NCBI GenBank assembly: GCA_019635755.1
Contig: JAHBYW010000014.1
Span: 1-38,087 of the forward strand
Direction: 5' to 3'
Origin: Rhizobiaceae bacterium
GTDB taxonomy: Bacteria > Pseudomonadota > Alphaproteobacteria > Rhizobiales > Rhizobiaceae
DNA length: 38,087 nt
The notes under the pieces are model-generated. The model was given only the letters and a program-made list of their open reading frames with translations. It was not told the origin of the DNA and searched no databases. The translations under genes and the position numbers were made by a program. Shown one piece after another: positions 1-8,663 of the stretch. How positions within the stretch are numbered: the first letter of the stretch is position 1; every line of letters begins with the position of its first letter.

Positions 1-161
1 CGCGACAAGCGGGTGACGCGCGGAGGCTCGGGCCGCAGCCGCATCGGCGCGACCGGCTCGCCGGTGAGCGGCCGGTCGTCGGTCTCGTCGGCCGCGTCCG
101 GCTGCGGCGCCGCATCGGGCGTCCGGCTCTCTTCCCTTTCGGGATTGCGTTCATCGCTCAC
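1..161 (-). CDS. trbI: TrbI, N-terminal fragment (VirB10-like mating-channel protein), cut by window edge
   Basis: Only the first 53 codons are present. Reading starts at a GTG at 161 that overlaps the trbG stop (GTGA). It gives a hydrophilic, proline- and acid-rich cytoplasmic leader that ends ...RLRPEPPRVTRLS, a typical start for TrbI of alphaproteobacterial trb loci. TrbI/VirB10 spans the inner membrane and periplasm and links the energising ATPases to the outer-membrane TrbG ring. The next ATG (154) lies in another frame and gives an arginine-rich sequence unlike the family. Identity rests mainly on the position directly after trbG and on this short leader. Confidence 0.75.
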   Translation of the reverse strand, partial: MSDERNPEREESRTPDAAPQPDAADETDDRPLTGEPVAPMRLRPEPPRVTRLS

Positions 162-1228
162 GATGCCGGCCTCCCATCGGTGCGGGAGATACGCACGCGC
201 TTCTGGGACTTGCCCGCCCCGAACCGCAATTCGGCGGCGGCGAACAGCCGGTCGACGATCATGTAGTTGCCGCGCACGCGGTAGTTCACCAGTTCGGAGG
301 TGTCGCCCTCCGCGCCGACGACGAACAGGGGTGGCATTTCGCCCTGGCCGATGCCGCGCGGAAACTCGATGAACACCTGCCGGCCGTCATCGAACGCGCG
401 CAGCGGCCGCCACGGCGCTCGATCGCCGCTCACATCGTAGCGGAAGTTCACCCGCGCGAGGTCGATGCCGGTGGCGACGGGCTGCGCCGCCTGCGCCTCG
501 GCATTCTGCCGCCGTAGCGCGATGAGCTGGTCCTGCGGATATTGCCAGGAGACCGACGCCATGTAGGTCGAAGGCGTCGAGCGCAGTTCCATATGGTAGG
601 TGCGGCGGTCTGTGTTGATGACGAGGTTGGTGAGCAGTTCGGGCCGCGTCGGCTTGACGAGGATGTGGATCTGCCTGGCGGCGCCTGCGCCGCTTTCGGT
701 ATCGCCAATAATCCAGCGCACGGTGTCGCCGGCGGCGACTGGTCCGGCGCCGACGAGCTGCTCGCCAGGCTGGAGCGCGATGTCGGTGATCTGCCCCGGC
801 GAGGCATAGACCTGGTAGAGCGCGCCGTTGACGAAGGGATAGACCTGCATCGAGTTGATGAAGCCGTCGCGGACGGGCTGGACCCGCGCGGCGGCGTTGG
901 CCTGGTTAACGCGCACGGTCGGGTCGGCGGCTTCGGGAACGGGCTTGCCGTCCTTGCCGACCGGCTTCAACTGACCGGGAAGCGGCAGGGGCTTGGGGAG
1001 TTCCACGACCTGCACGGGACTGGGCGGTTCGGTCGCCTGCACGGCGGGCATGGCGTTGTCGTAGGCGATTTCGGGCGGCGGCATATTGCTGGTGGCGCAG
1101 CCGGCGAGCGCCGAGGTGCAGAGCAGCACAAGCGGCAAGCCGGACTTACGGAAAGCAGGATTGGCGTGGATGCGGCAAGCCGGACGCCCTGCACTCCAGG
1201 GGGCGGCTTTGCGGAGTGCTGGCGTCAT
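158..1228 (-). CDS. trbG: TrbG (VirB9-like), outer-membrane-associated conjugal transfer protein
   Basis: This encodes 356 residues from the ATG at 1228, which overlaps the trbF stop (ATGA). The leader has a hydrophobic stretch ending in a lipobox-like LAGC near residue 30, so it may be a lipoprotein or a Sec-exported periplasmic protein. The body has the VirB9/CagX pattern: a proline-rich linker, then a beta-rich region with VYPFVNGALYQVYASPGQ, LQPGEQL and, near the end, FIEFPRG and YMIVDRLF. VirB9/TrbG forms the outer-membrane core ring of the type IV secretion channel with TrbI and a lipoprotein. A longer reading that starts at 1702 merely runs back through trbF in another frame and is rejected. 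Confidence 0.93.
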   Translation of the reverse strand: MTPALRKAAPWSAGRPACRIHANPAFRKSGLPLVLLCTSALAGCATSNMPPPEIAYDNAMPAVQATEPPSPVQVVELPKPLPLPGQLKPVGKDGKPVPEAADPTVRVNQANAAARVQPVRDGFINSMQVYPFVNGALYQVYASPGQITDIALQPGEQLVGAGPVAAGDTVRWIIGDTESGAGAARQIHILVKPTRPELLTNLVINTDRRTYHMELRSTPSTYMASVSWQYPQDQLIALRRQNAEAQAAQPVATGIDLARVNFRYDVSGDRAPWRPLRAFDDGRQVFIEFPRGIGQGEMPPLFVVGAEGDTSELVNYRVRGNYMIVDRLFAAAELRFGAGKSQKRVRISRTDGRPAS

Positions 1229-1908
1229 TGTCCAAGCTCCTTCGACCAGTTGATGGCGTTGACGTAGATTCCGAGCGGGTTCTTCTTCAGCGTGTCGGCG
1301 TCGCGCGGGGGCTGCACGGCAACAGTCAGAATGGCGGACCAGCGTTCGGTGGAGGCGAGCGAGCCGTCCTGATAGCGGCGCTCGATCCAGGCGATGCGGA
1401 AGCTCGACGGCGAGGCGCGGATAACGCTCGACACCTCGACCGCCACCTGTTGCTTGCCGACCTTGGCAAAAGGATCGTTCGACCGGGCGTAGTCGTTGAG
1501 GGCGAGCGCGCCGCTCTGGGTCGTGAAGTCGTAGGCGCGCAGCCAGTTCTGGCGCACGATGATCGCGTCGGCGGGAATCGAGCGGACCTGTTCGATGAAG
1601 CGCGCCAGGTAGAAGGCGATCTGGGGATCGTTCGGCTGATAGTCGGCCGTCGCCGGCGCAACGGCCTGCGCCTGTCCGAGGCGGTCGACCTGCACCACCC
1701 ACGGCACGATCGAGCCGTTGGTGGATTGCCAGACCAGCGCGGCGGAAAGGCCCATCGACAGCGCGAGGGAGCCGAAGGCCATGAAGCGCCAGTTGCGGGC
1801 CTGCACGCGGGCGGAGCCTATGCGCTCGTCCCAGACCTGGGCGGCGCGTTGATAGGGCGTCTCGGGCTGCGGGGATTTGCCGTAGTGGGTAGCGGGTCGT
1901 TTGAACAT
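1225..1908 (-). CDS. trbF: TrbF (VirB8-like) inner-membrane assembly protein
   Basis: This encodes 227 residues with a single membrane segment at about residues 41-62 (FMAFGSLALSMGLSAALVW) after a short cytoplasmic arm. A periplasmic domain follows with VirB8 features (YLARFIEQVRSIPAD, WLRAYDFTT, IAWIERRYQDG) and a C-terminal NPLGIYVNAINW. VirB8/TrbF nucleates assembly of the type IV secretion system at the inner membrane. The length matches the family. Its stop overlaps the trbG start by four bases (ATGA), and it begins just after the trbL stop at 1911, so translation is probably coupled. Confidence 0.95.
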   Translation of the reverse strand: MFKRPATHYGKSPQPETPYQRAAQVWDERIGSARVQARNWRFMAFGSLALSMGLSAALVWQSTNGSIVPWVVQVDRLGQAQAVAPATADYQPNDPQIAFYLARFIEQVRSIPADAIIVRQNWLRAYDFTTQSGALALNDYARSNDPFAKVGKQQVAVEVSSVIRASPSSFRIAWIERRYQDGSLASTERWSAILTVAVQPPRDADTLKKNPLGIYVNAINWSKELGQ

Positions 1909-1910
1909 GG

Positions 1911-3263
1911 TCAGTCGCCTTCGGAGAGATTGACGGTGGAGCCGGCGCCGTGGCTGTCGCCGCTGCGGACAGCGTGGGCGGCGGCTTGAACGCCGTGCGT
2001 CATTTGCTGGGAGCGCTTCATGCGCCTGGCCCAGGCCGGCGGCCCGTCGGTGGTGGAAGCGGCTTGGGAAACGGCTTCGGCTTCGCCGCCGATCGTGCCG
2101 GCGGTCGAAGCCCCGCCTGTCGCAGCGAAGGCGGAGCGCGCGCCGGATTCGTAGCTCTGCTTCAAGCTGTCGGCGGCGCGGCCAGCGGCGCGTTTCAGTG
2201 GCGAGACGGTGGCCTGTGCGCCCGCGCTGGCGACATTGCGCAGGCCGGATGCGACGGCGGATGCGCCGGTTTGACCGGCTGCACCCAAGCTGTAGGCGGT
2301 CGATGCGCCTCCAGCCAAAGCCGCCCCGCCACGGGCGGCGGCGGCAGCGCCGCCCGCAAGAGCCGTGCCGCCGGAAACAGCCGCGCCTGCGGCAGCAGCG
2401 CCGGCCGCGATCGCACCGCCCGCGGCCAGGCCGGTTCCGATCGCGGCGCCCGCGCCGAGCTGCGGCCCGCCTGAGACAATGCCGTTGGCGATGCCGGGGC
2501 CAAAGATGCCGAGGCCCAGCAGCGACAAGGCGGCGAGCACGATCGCCATCGCGTCGTCGATCGACGGCGTGGCGCCGCCGAAGCCCGTGGTGAACTCGGA
2601 GAACAGGGTCGAGCCGATGCCGATGATGACGGCAAGCACCAGCACCTTGATACCGGACGAGATGACGTTGCCGAGCACCCGTTCGGCCATGAAGGCGGAT
2701 TTGCCGAACAGGCCGAAGGGGATCAGCACGAAGCCGGCCAGGGTGGTCAGCTTGAACTCGATCAGGGTGATGAAGAGCTGGATGGCGAGGATGAAAAAGG
2801 CGAGCAGCACTAGCGCCCAGGCGAACAACATGCAGACGATCTGGATGAAGTTCTCGAAGAACGACCAGTAGCCCATCAGGCTGGATATGGAATCGAGCAG
2901 CGGCCGTCCGGCGTCGAGGCCGGTTTGCGCCACCTTGCCGGGGCGCAGCAGGTCGGTGACAGTGAAGCTCGTGCCGGACGCCTTCAGGCCGAGGCCGGCG
3001 AAGCTCTCGAAGACGATACGGGCGAGATTGTTCCAGTTGCCGATGATGTAGGCGAAAACACCGACGAACAGCGTCTTCTTCACCAGCCGGGCGACGATGT
3101 TCTCATCTGCGCCCCAGCTCCAGAACAGGGCGGCGAGCGTCACGTCGATGACGATCAGCGTCGTGGCGATGAAGCCGACTTCCGGTTGCAGAAGGCCGAA
3201 GCCGCCATCGATGTAGCTGGTGAAGACCTCGAGGAAATGGTCAATGACGCCGGTGCCGCCCAC
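1911..3263 (-). CDS. trbL: TrbL (VirB6-like) polytopic inner-membrane protein
   Basis: The chosen start is a GTG at 3263, three bases past the trbK-alt stop, giving VGGTGVIDHFLEVFTSYID, the usual TrbL start, and 450 residues. Several long hydrophobic segments follow between about residues 30 and 260 (TTLIVIDVTLAALFW, LFVGVFAYIIG, ALVLLAFFILAIQLFITLI). After these comes an alanine/glycine-rich stretch and a hydrophilic tail, the standard TrbL/VirB6 layout. The protein forms part of the inner-membrane channel that DNA crosses. The open frame continues upstream to 3479 but only through trbK-alt, so the long version is rejected. Confidence 0.93.
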   Translation of the reverse strand: MGGTGVIDHFLEVFTSYIDGGFGLLQPEVGFIATTLIVIDVTLAALFWSWGADENIVARLVKKTLFVGVFAYIIGNWNNLARIVFESFAGLGLKASGTSFTVTDLLRPGKVAQTGLDAGRPLLDSISSLMGYWSFFENFIQIVCMLFAWALVLLAFFILAIQLFITLIEFKLTTLAGFVLIPFGLFGKSAFMAERVLGNVISSGIKVLVLAVIIGIGSTLFSEFTTGFGGATPSIDDAMAIVLAALSLLGLGIFGPGIANGIVSGGPQLGAGAAIGTGLAAGGAIAAGAAAAGAAVSGGTALAGGAAAAARGGAALAGGASTAYSLGAAGQTGASAVASGLRNVASAGAQATVSPLKRAAGRAADSLKQSYESGARSAFAATGGASTAGTIGGEAEAVSQAASTTDGPPAWARRMKRSQQMTHGVQAAAHAVRSGDSHGAGSTVNLSEGD

Positions 3264-3265
3264 GA

Positions 3266-3643
3266 TCAGCGCACCTCGGGCCGAGAGGGCTCCGCCTGAA
3301 TGGCGGGCGTGGCGTCGTCGGGAGCCGCGTCGGCGGGGGCGTTCGGGAACAATGTCGCCGGTCCCGCCGGCGCGGGTGCTGGGGCCGGAGCCGACTGACC
3401 GAGGAAACGCTTGCGGTTTTCGTCCCACGCTCGCAGGCAGGACGGATCGCGCGGCCCGGCTTCGCCCATGGCGCTGCACCGCGCCAGCTCCGCGCCGAGC
3501 GGATCGCGTTCCGTCACGGTGCGCGTCTGCGCCGTCGGGCTGTTTTGCCGGTCGTCCTTGCGGGTCATCTCGATCGCGGTCGCCGTGACCGCGATCGCGA
3601 CGAAGACGACAGCGCCGAGGCGCGCGAGGGTCTTGCCGTCCAT
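3266..3643 (-). CDS. TrbK-alt, putative entry-exclusion protein
   Basis: This is a 125-residue protein with an N-terminal hydrophobic segment (RLGAVVFVAIAVTATAIEMTR). Next comes a conserved soluble part with two cysteines (ELARCSAMGEAGPRDPSCLRAWDENRKRF), and last an alanine/proline-rich tail. The motif PxGxELARCxxxG...DxxCxxAWxENRRRF between trbJ and trbL is the signature of the TrbK-alt family in alphaproteobacterial elements. The exclusion role (blocking redundant transfer into cells that already carry the element) is inherited from IncP TrbK by position and is not shown here. It sits between trbJ (stop at 3654) and trbL (start at 3263). Confidence 0.88.
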   Translation of the reverse strand: MDGKTLARLGAVVFVAIAVTATAIEMTRKDDRQNSPTAQTRTVTERDPLGAELARCSAMGEAGPRDPSCLRAWDENRKRFLGQSAPAPAPAPAGPATLFPNAPADAAPDDATPAIQAEPSRPEVR

Positions 3644-3653
3644 CGGGTCGCCC

Positions 3654-4412
3654 TCAGTTGCCGTGGAACATTTGCGCGTTGCCGGGCTGATAGCCGGTTC
3701 CCGGCGTCAGGAAGCGGCGGCGCTGTTCGCGGCCCTGTTCGGCGGCGGCGGCCTGTTCGGCCGATTGCAGCGCCTGCGCGCGCCCGTTGGAGGCGATGAC
3801 GGCGGTGAGGTCGGCGAGCTGCTGGGCCTGGAGGGCGAGGAGCTGGTTGCCGGCCTGTGTCGCCTGCAAGGCGCCCGTCGCCGACTGGCTGGCGCCGACC
3901 AGCGCCGACATCTGCGTGCGGTTGGTGTCGATATTGCCGACGACCGTGGCCTGTACACGCATGGCGTCTTGCAGACCGCCCACCGTATTCTGCCAGCGGG
4001 TCCTGGCGTCGGCGATCAGTTGCGTGTCCGACGCCGACATCGACACATTGGCGTATTTGGTCTGGAACGCCTGGTCGATCTGCTGGACGTCGTAGGCGAT
4101 GTTCTGAGCCTGCTGGAGCAGTTGCTGCGTGCGCTGCACCGACTGCTGAAGCTGTTGCAGCGACGAATAGGGCAGGCTCGCCAGATTTCGGGCCTGATTG
4201 ATGAGCATCTGCGCTTCGTTCTGAAGCGAGGTGATCTGGTTGGTGATCTGCTGAAGGCTACGGGCGGCCGTCAGCACGTTCTGCACATAGTTCGTGGGGT
4301 CGAACACGGTCCATTGGGCCTGCGCCGGCGTCGCCAGCATTGGGGTGAGCGCGACTGGGGCGAGGAGCAGCGCGGCGGCGAGCCGCGCCGCGCGGGAGCG
4401 AGGCAAGGTCAT
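3654..4412 (-). CDS. trbJ: TrbJ (VirB5-like) periplasmic/pilus-associated protein
   Basis: This encodes 252 residues from the ATG at 4412, preceded by GGAGAAACTGCC as ribosome-binding site and overlapping the trbE stop (ATGA). A clear Sec signal peptide covers residues 1 to about 34 (LAAALLLAPVALTPMLATPAQA, cleavage after AQA). The mature protein begins QWTVFDPTNYVQN and is a long glutamine-rich helical protein (LQQITNQITSLQNEAQMLIN, then LQQLQQSVQRTQQLLQQAQ), typical of TrbJ/VirB5. VirB5-like proteins sit at the pilus tip or in the periplasm and help donor-recipient contact. Confidence 0.94.
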   Translation of the reverse strand: MTLPRSRAARLAAALLLAPVALTPMLATPAQAQWTVFDPTNYVQNVLTAARSLQQITNQITSLQNEAQMLINQARNLASLPYSSLQQLQQSVQRTQQLLQQAQNIAYDVQQIDQAFQTKYANVSMSASDTQLIADARTRWQNTVGGLQDAMRVQATVVGNIDTNRTQMSALVGASQSATGALQATQAGNQLLALQAQQLADLTAVIASNGRAQALQSAEQAAAAEQGREQRRRFLTPGTGYQPGNAQMFHGN

Positions 4413-6847
4413 GGCAGTTTCTCCTTCAGGGTGAGCGTTGGAATGAGGTCGGCCGCCCAGCCGAGATCGCGGTGGCGGAGCCAAGCGACGAGAAAGCCGG
4501 CCTGCCCGTGTTCGGCGAGCAGCCGTGCGATCGCGGATTGGTCGGTCTTGGCAGAAGCAGCGCAGAGCGCGAGGGCGACGTCCGACAGCCCCAGCTCAAA
4601 CAGGCGATTGCCGCGGCGGCTTTGGCAGTAGTAGTCGCGCTTGGGCATGGCCCGCGCGATGATCTCGATCTGACGGTCGTTGAGGCCGAAGCGGCGATAG
4701 ATCGCGGTGATCTGCGGCTCGATGGCGCGCTCGTTCGGCAGGAGCAGCCGGGTCTGGCAGCTCTCGATGATGACTGGCGCGATGGACGAGCCGTCGATGT
4801 CGGAGAGCGATTGCGTGGCGAAGACGACGCTGGCGTTCTTCTTGCGGAGGGTCTTCAGCCATTCGCGGATCTGGCCGGCGAAGCCTTCGTCGTCGAGCGC
4901 GAGCCAGCCCTCGTCGATGATGAGAAGGGTCGGCGATCCGTCGAGGCGGTCTTCGATGCGGTGGAAGAGGTAGGAGAGGACCGCCGGTGCCGCATCGGTG
5001 CCGATCAGCCCCTCGGTCTCGAACGCCTGCACGGTCGCCGTGCCGAGATGCTCGCGTTCGGCGTCGAGCAGCCGCCCATAGGGGCCACCGATGCAATAGG
5101 CGCGAAGCGCCTGCTTGAGGTCGTTGGACTGGAGCAACACGCAAAGGCCGGTGATGGTGCGTTCCTCGACCGGCGCCGAGGCCAGCGAGGTCAGCGCCGT
5201 CCAGACGTGCTCCTTCACCTCCGGCGTGATGGCGACGCCTTCACGGGTCAGGATGGCGACGATCCAGTCAGCGGCCCAGGCGCGCTCGGGAACATCGTGG
5301 ATGCGGGCCAGCGGCTGAAGGCTGACGGAGGTTTCTGAGCCGTCGGAAAGATCGCCGCCGAGGTCATGCCAATCGCCGCCCATCGCCAGCGCCGCCGCCC
5401 GGATCGAACCGCCAAAATCGAAGGCGAAGACCTGAGCGCCGGCATAGCGGCGGAACTGCAAGGCCATCAGCGCCAGCAGAACGGATTTGCCGGCGCCCGT
5501 CGGGCCGACGATCAGGGTATGGCCGACATCGCCGACATGCAGGGAAAACCGGAACGGGGTCGAGCCTTCGGTCTTGCCGAACAGCAGCGGGGGCGCTGCG
5601 AAGTGCTCGTCCCGTTCCGGCCCCGCCCACACGGCGCTGAGGGGGATCATGTGGGCGAGATTGAGGGTGGAGATCGGCGGCTGCCGGACATTGGCGTAAA
5701 CGTGTCCGGGCAGGCTGCCGAGCCAGGCGTCCACCGCGTTGATGGTTTCGGCCATCGCCGTGAAGTCGCGGCCCTGGATGACCTTCTCGACCAGGCGCAG
5801 CTTCTCGTCGGCGGCGCGCGGATCGGTGTCCCACACCGTCACCGTCGCGGTGACATAGGCGATCCCGGCGTAATCGGCGCCCAGCTCCTGGAGCGCGAGA
5901 TCGGCGTCCGCCGCCTTGTTCGACGCATCCGTGTCCACCAGGACGGATGCCTCGTTGGTCATCACCTCCTTGAGGATCGCGGCGACCGACTTGCGCTTGG
6001 CGAACCACTGACGGCGGATCTTGGTCAGCAGTTTCGTTGCGTCGGTCTTGTCGAGCAGGATCGCGCGGGTGCTCCACCGATAGGGGAAGGCCAGCCGGTT
6101 CAATTCGTCGAGCAAGCCCGGCGTCGTCGCTGTCGGAAATCCGGTGATGGTGAGGACGCGCAGATGCGCCTGCCCGAGACGCGGCTCGAGGCCGCCGGTC
6201 AGCGGCTGATCGGCCAGCAGCGCATCGAGATAGATCGGCGTCTCGGGAACGCGGACACGGTGCCGATGCGTGGAGACGCAGCCATGGAGATAGGTCAGCG
6301 TCTCGCCATCGTCGAGCCAGCGGCATTCGGGCATGAAGGCTTCGACCAGGCGCAGCAGCCGGTCGGTGCGGTCGGTGAAGCCGCCCAGCGCCTCGTGCGG
6401 ATCGAAACCCTTCTGCTCGCGGCCTTCGTAGAGCCAGCCTTCGGCGCGGGCCGCGTCTTCGGCCGGCGGCAGCCAGGCGAAGGTCAGGAAATAGCTGGAC
6501 TCGAAATGCGCGCCAGCTTCCTCGAAATCGGCCTTGCGCTCGGCATCGACCAGCGCCGACGCGGCGTCGGGAAAATGGCCGTCGGGATAGCGGTTGGAGG
6601 GATGGCGCTGTGCTTCGACGAAGATCGCCCAGCCGGAGCCGAGGCGGCGGAAGGCGTTGTTGAGGCGGCCGGCGACCGCGACCAGCTCGGCCGCGACGGC
6701 GGAATCGAGATCGGGGCCGCGAAAGCGCGCCGTGCGCTGGAAGCTCCCGTCCTTGTTGAGCACGACGCCCGTGCCGACCAGCGCCGCCCAAGGCAGGAAG
6801 TCGGCAAGCCGGGTGTTCTTGTCGCGATATTCGGCGAGATTCATCAT
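4409..6847 (-). CDS. trbE: TrbE (VirB4-like) conjugal transfer ATPase
   Basis: This encodes 812 residues from ATG-ATG at 6847, matching the family length. The N-terminal CagE/VirB4 domain (about residues 1-400) includes NKDGSFQRTARFRGPDLDSA. The C-terminal AAA+ domain has Walker A GPTGAGKS at about 448-455 and Walker B LLIIDE at about 641-646. VirB4 ATPases power assembly of the secretion channel and pilus at the inner membrane. The stop is coupled to trbJ by ATGA. The open frame upstream of 6847 belongs to trbD in another frame. Confidence 0.96.
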   Translation of the reverse strand: MMNLAEYRDKNTRLADFLPWAALVGTGVVLNKDGSFQRTARFRGPDLDSAVAAELVAVAGRLNNAFRRLGSGWAIFVEAQRHPSNRYPDGHFPDAASALVDAERKADFEEAGAHFESSYFLTFAWLPPAEDAARAEGWLYEGREQKGFDPHEALGGFTDRTDRLLRLVEAFMPECRWLDDGETLTYLHGCVSTHRHRVRVPETPIYLDALLADQPLTGGLEPRLGQAHLRVLTITGFPTATTPGLLDELNRLAFPYRWSTRAILLDKTDATKLLTKIRRQWFAKRKSVAAILKEVMTNEASVLVDTDASNKAADADLALQELGADYAGIAYVTATVTVWDTDPRAADEKLRLVEKVIQGRDFTAMAETINAVDAWLGSLPGHVYANVRQPPISTLNLAHMIPLSAVWAGPERDEHFAAPPLLFGKTEGSTPFRFSLHVGDVGHTLIVGPTGAGKSVLLALMALQFRRYAGAQVFAFDFGGSIRAAALAMGGDWHDLGGDLSDGSETSVSLQPLARIHDVPERAWAADWIVAILTREGVAITPEVKEHVWTALTSLASAPVEERTITGLCVLLQSNDLKQALRAYCIGGPYGRLLDAEREHLGTATVQAFETEGLIGTDAAPAVLSYLFHRIEDRLDGSPTLLIIDEGWLALDDEGFAGQIREWLKTLRKKNASVVFATQSLSDIDGSSIAPVIIESCQTRLLLPNERAIEPQITAIYRRFGLNDRQIEIIARAMPKRDYYCQSRRGNRLFELGLSDVALALCAASAKTDQSAIARLLAEHGQAGFLVAWLRHRDLGWAADLIPTLTLKEKLP

Positions 6848-6861
6848 CGTCGCTCTCCCGC

Positions 6862-7134
6862 TCAGACCGTGAGGTGCGCGGGGATGCGCAGGTGACGGCG
6901 GCCGACGTCGACGAACAGCGGGTCGCGCTTGGCCGCCCACACCGCCGCGACATGGCCGATGGCCCAGATCACGATGCCGGCCAGCCAGAGGCGCAGACCC
7001 AGGCCGAGCGCGCCGGCCAGCGTGCCGTTCATGATGGCGATGGCGCGCGGAGCGCCGCCGAGCAGGATCGGCTCGCACAGCGCCCGGTGAACCGGCACGG
7101 TGAAGCCCGGCACGTCGTCGGCCGCGCCCAGCAT
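6862..7134 (-). CDS. trbD: TrbD (VirB3-like) small membrane protein
   Basis: This encodes 90 residues from the ATG at 7134, which shares its A with the trbC stop (TGATG). The sequence has the VirB3/TrbD start PGFTVPVHRALCEPILLGGAPR, two hydrophobic segments (AIMNGTLAGALGLGLRLW and LAGIVIWAIGHVAAVWAAK) and a DPLFVDVGRRH motif after the second. VirB3 works with VirB4 at the inner membrane; trbE follows 14 bases downstream, the usual order. Length and motifs fit the family closely. Confidence 0.94.
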   Translation of the reverse strand: MLGAADDVPGFTVPVHRALCEPILLGGAPRAIAIMNGTLAGALGLGLRLWLAGIVIWAIGHVAAVWAAKRDPLFVDVGRRHLRIPAHLTV

Positions 7135-7466
7135 CAGACCAGCGCTCCGCCGCCGAAGGAGAAGAACGACAGGAAGAAGCTCGAGGCGGCGAAGGCGATC
7201 GACAGGCCGAACACGATCTGGATCAGGCGGCGAAAGCCGCCGGACGTGTCGCCGAAGGCCAGCGTCAGGCCGGTCATGATAATGATGATGACCGCGATGA
7301 TCTTGGCGACCGGACCTTCGATCGACTCCAGGATGGATTGCAGCGGCGCTTCCCACGGCATCGACGAGCCGGAGGCGTGGGCGGGAGCCGCCATCACCAC
7401 GGAGAGCGTGGCGATGGATAGCGCCGCGACGAGGCGTGGACGGATTTGGTGCAGGCGTTGGATCAC
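7134..7466 (-). CDS. trbC: TrbC (VirB2-like) pilin precursor
   Basis: This encodes 110 residues from a GTG at 7466 that overlaps the trbB stop (GTGA). Residues 1 to about 31 form a long signal peptide ending AAPAHA, followed by [24 protein letters not shown]. Two hydrophobic segments ([17 protein letters not shown] and [22 protein letters not shown]) complete the VirB2/TrbC pilin plan. Such pilins are cleaved and, in IncP, cyclised by TraF, whose homologue lies at 14773-15318. The same frame is open upstream, but that part is trbB antisense to family expectations; the family start fits the GTG. Confidence 0.92.
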   Translation of the reverse strand: MIQRLHQIRPRLVAALSIATLSVVMAAPAHASGSSMPWEAPLQSILESIEGPVAKIIAVIIIIMTGLTLAFGDTSGGFRRLIQIVFGLSIAFAASSFFLSFFSFGGGALV

Positions 7467-8494
7467 AGGGCTTCTCCTTCGGGGCTGGCGGGGATGAGAG
7501 AGGGCGCGGGGCCGCCGTTCGCGCAGGCGGGGGGGCTGACGGCAGGCGCGACGCGGTAATCGCCGTCTGGGCCGAGGCCCTCGACGCGGACGAGTTCGGA
7601 GAGACGGCGTGCGGGGCCGCGGCCCGAGAGCACGGCCACGAGGTCGATCGTCTCGGCGATCAGCGCGCGCGGGACGGTGACGACGGCTTCCTGGATGAGC
7701 TGTTCCATGCGCCGCAGCGCGCCGATGGCGCTGCCGGCGTGGATCGTGCCGACGCCGCCGGGATGGCCGGTGCCCCAGGCTTTGAGGAGATCGAGCGCTT
7801 CGGCGCCGCGCACCTCGCCGATCGGGATGCGGTCGGGGCGCAGGCGAAGCGAGGAGCGGACGAGATCGGAGAGCGAGGCGACGCCATCCTTCGTCCGCAT
7901 GGCGACGAGGTTGGGCGCAGCGCATTGCAGCTCGCGCGTGTCCTCGATGATGACGACGCGATCGGCGGTCTTCGCCATTTCGGCGAGCAGCGCATTGGTG
8001 AGCGTCGTCTTGCCGGTCGAGGTGCCGCCCGCGACGAGGATGTTGGCGCGGGCGGCGACGCCCTGGCGCAGCGCCTCGGCCTGCGCGGCGGACATGATCC
8101 CGGCGCTCACATAGTCGTCGAGGCCGAACACGGCGACGGCGGGCTTCCTGATGGCGAAGGCCGGGGCCGCCACCACGGGCGGCAGCAGGCCCTCGAACCG
8201 CTCCCCCGTCTCGGGCAACTCGGCCGAGACGCGCGGGCTGCCGGCATGGACTTCGGCGCCAACATGGTGCGCGACCAGGCGCACGATGCGCTCGCCATCG
8301 GCGGGCGAGAGGCGCTCACCCGTGTCGGCCAGCCCTTCCGAGAGCCGGTCGATCCAGATGCGCCCGTCGGGATTGAGCATCACCTCGACGACGGAGGCGT
8401 CTTCCATGAAGCGGGCGATGGCGGGGCCGAGCGCGGTGCGCAGCATCCGCGCCCCGCGCGCCAGTCCTTCCGAATTGTTCTGTGAAATCGCCAT
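7463..8494 (-). CDS. trbB: TrbB (VirB11-like) secretion ATPase
   Basis: This encodes 343 residues. An N-terminal domain ([16 protein letters not shown]) precedes the RecA-like ATPase domain with Walker [10 protein letters not shown] (about 156-164), the Asp box/Walker [11 protein letters not shown] (about 180-189), and the downstream motifs [15 protein letters not shown] and [11 protein letters not shown] that mark VirB11/GspE-type hexameric ATPases. It is cytoplasmic, docks on TrbE and switches the machine between pilus building and DNA export. It is the first gene of the trb operon as read here; 169 bases separate it from the upstream ribbon-helix-helix gene. The C-terminal 25 residues are variable. 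Confidence 0.96.
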   Translation of the reverse strand: MAISQNNSEGLARGARMLRTALGPAIARFMEDASVVEVMLNPDGRIWIDRLSEGLADTGERLSPADGERIVRLVAHHVGAEVHAGSPRVSAELPETGERFEGLLPPVVAAPAFAIRKPAVAVFGLDDYVSAGIMSAAQAEALRQGVAARANILVAGGTSTGKTTLTNALLAEMAKTADRVVIIEDTRELQCAAPNLVAMRTKDGVASLSDLVRSSLRLRPDRIPIGEVRGAEALDLLKAWGTGHPGGVGTIHAGSAIGALRRMEQLIQEAVVTVPRALIAETIDLVAVLSGRGPARRLSELVRVEGLGPDGDYRVAPAVSPPACANGGPAPSLIPASPEGEAL

Positions 8495-8571
8495 CCGATC
8501 CCCGATCCAGCCGGGGAGAGATCAGACGGTCCCCGGACGGGGATGATTAAAAGAGCCAGAAATCAGGCCGG

Positions 8572-8634
8572 CTCAACAAGGATTTGCGAGAGTAGTAGCG
8601 TAGCGCGCAAATACAGGAGAACGGCGGTGTTGAG
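8572..8634 (-). promoter_or_regulatory. Nested inverted repeats upstream of trbB
   Basis: In the 169-base gap before trbB, CTCAACA (8572-8578) pairs with TGTTGAG (8628-8634). Inside these, ATTTGCG (8582-8588) pairs with CGCAAAT (8606-8612). The paired arms could form a branched hairpin in the transcript or be protein-binding sites controlling the trb operon. No clear sigma-70 promoter was found beside it, and no T-run follows to make it a plain terminator. Confidence 0.35.
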
Positions 8635-8663
8635 TAAAATCTCGCCGACCTCATCGGCGTCCC

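Noticed and set aside
158..1702. A 514-codon minus-strand frame covering trbG and part of trbF
   Set aside because: The first 158 codons are arginine-rich and lie over trbF in another frame. The ATG at 1228 gives a normal TrbG with a signal peptide.
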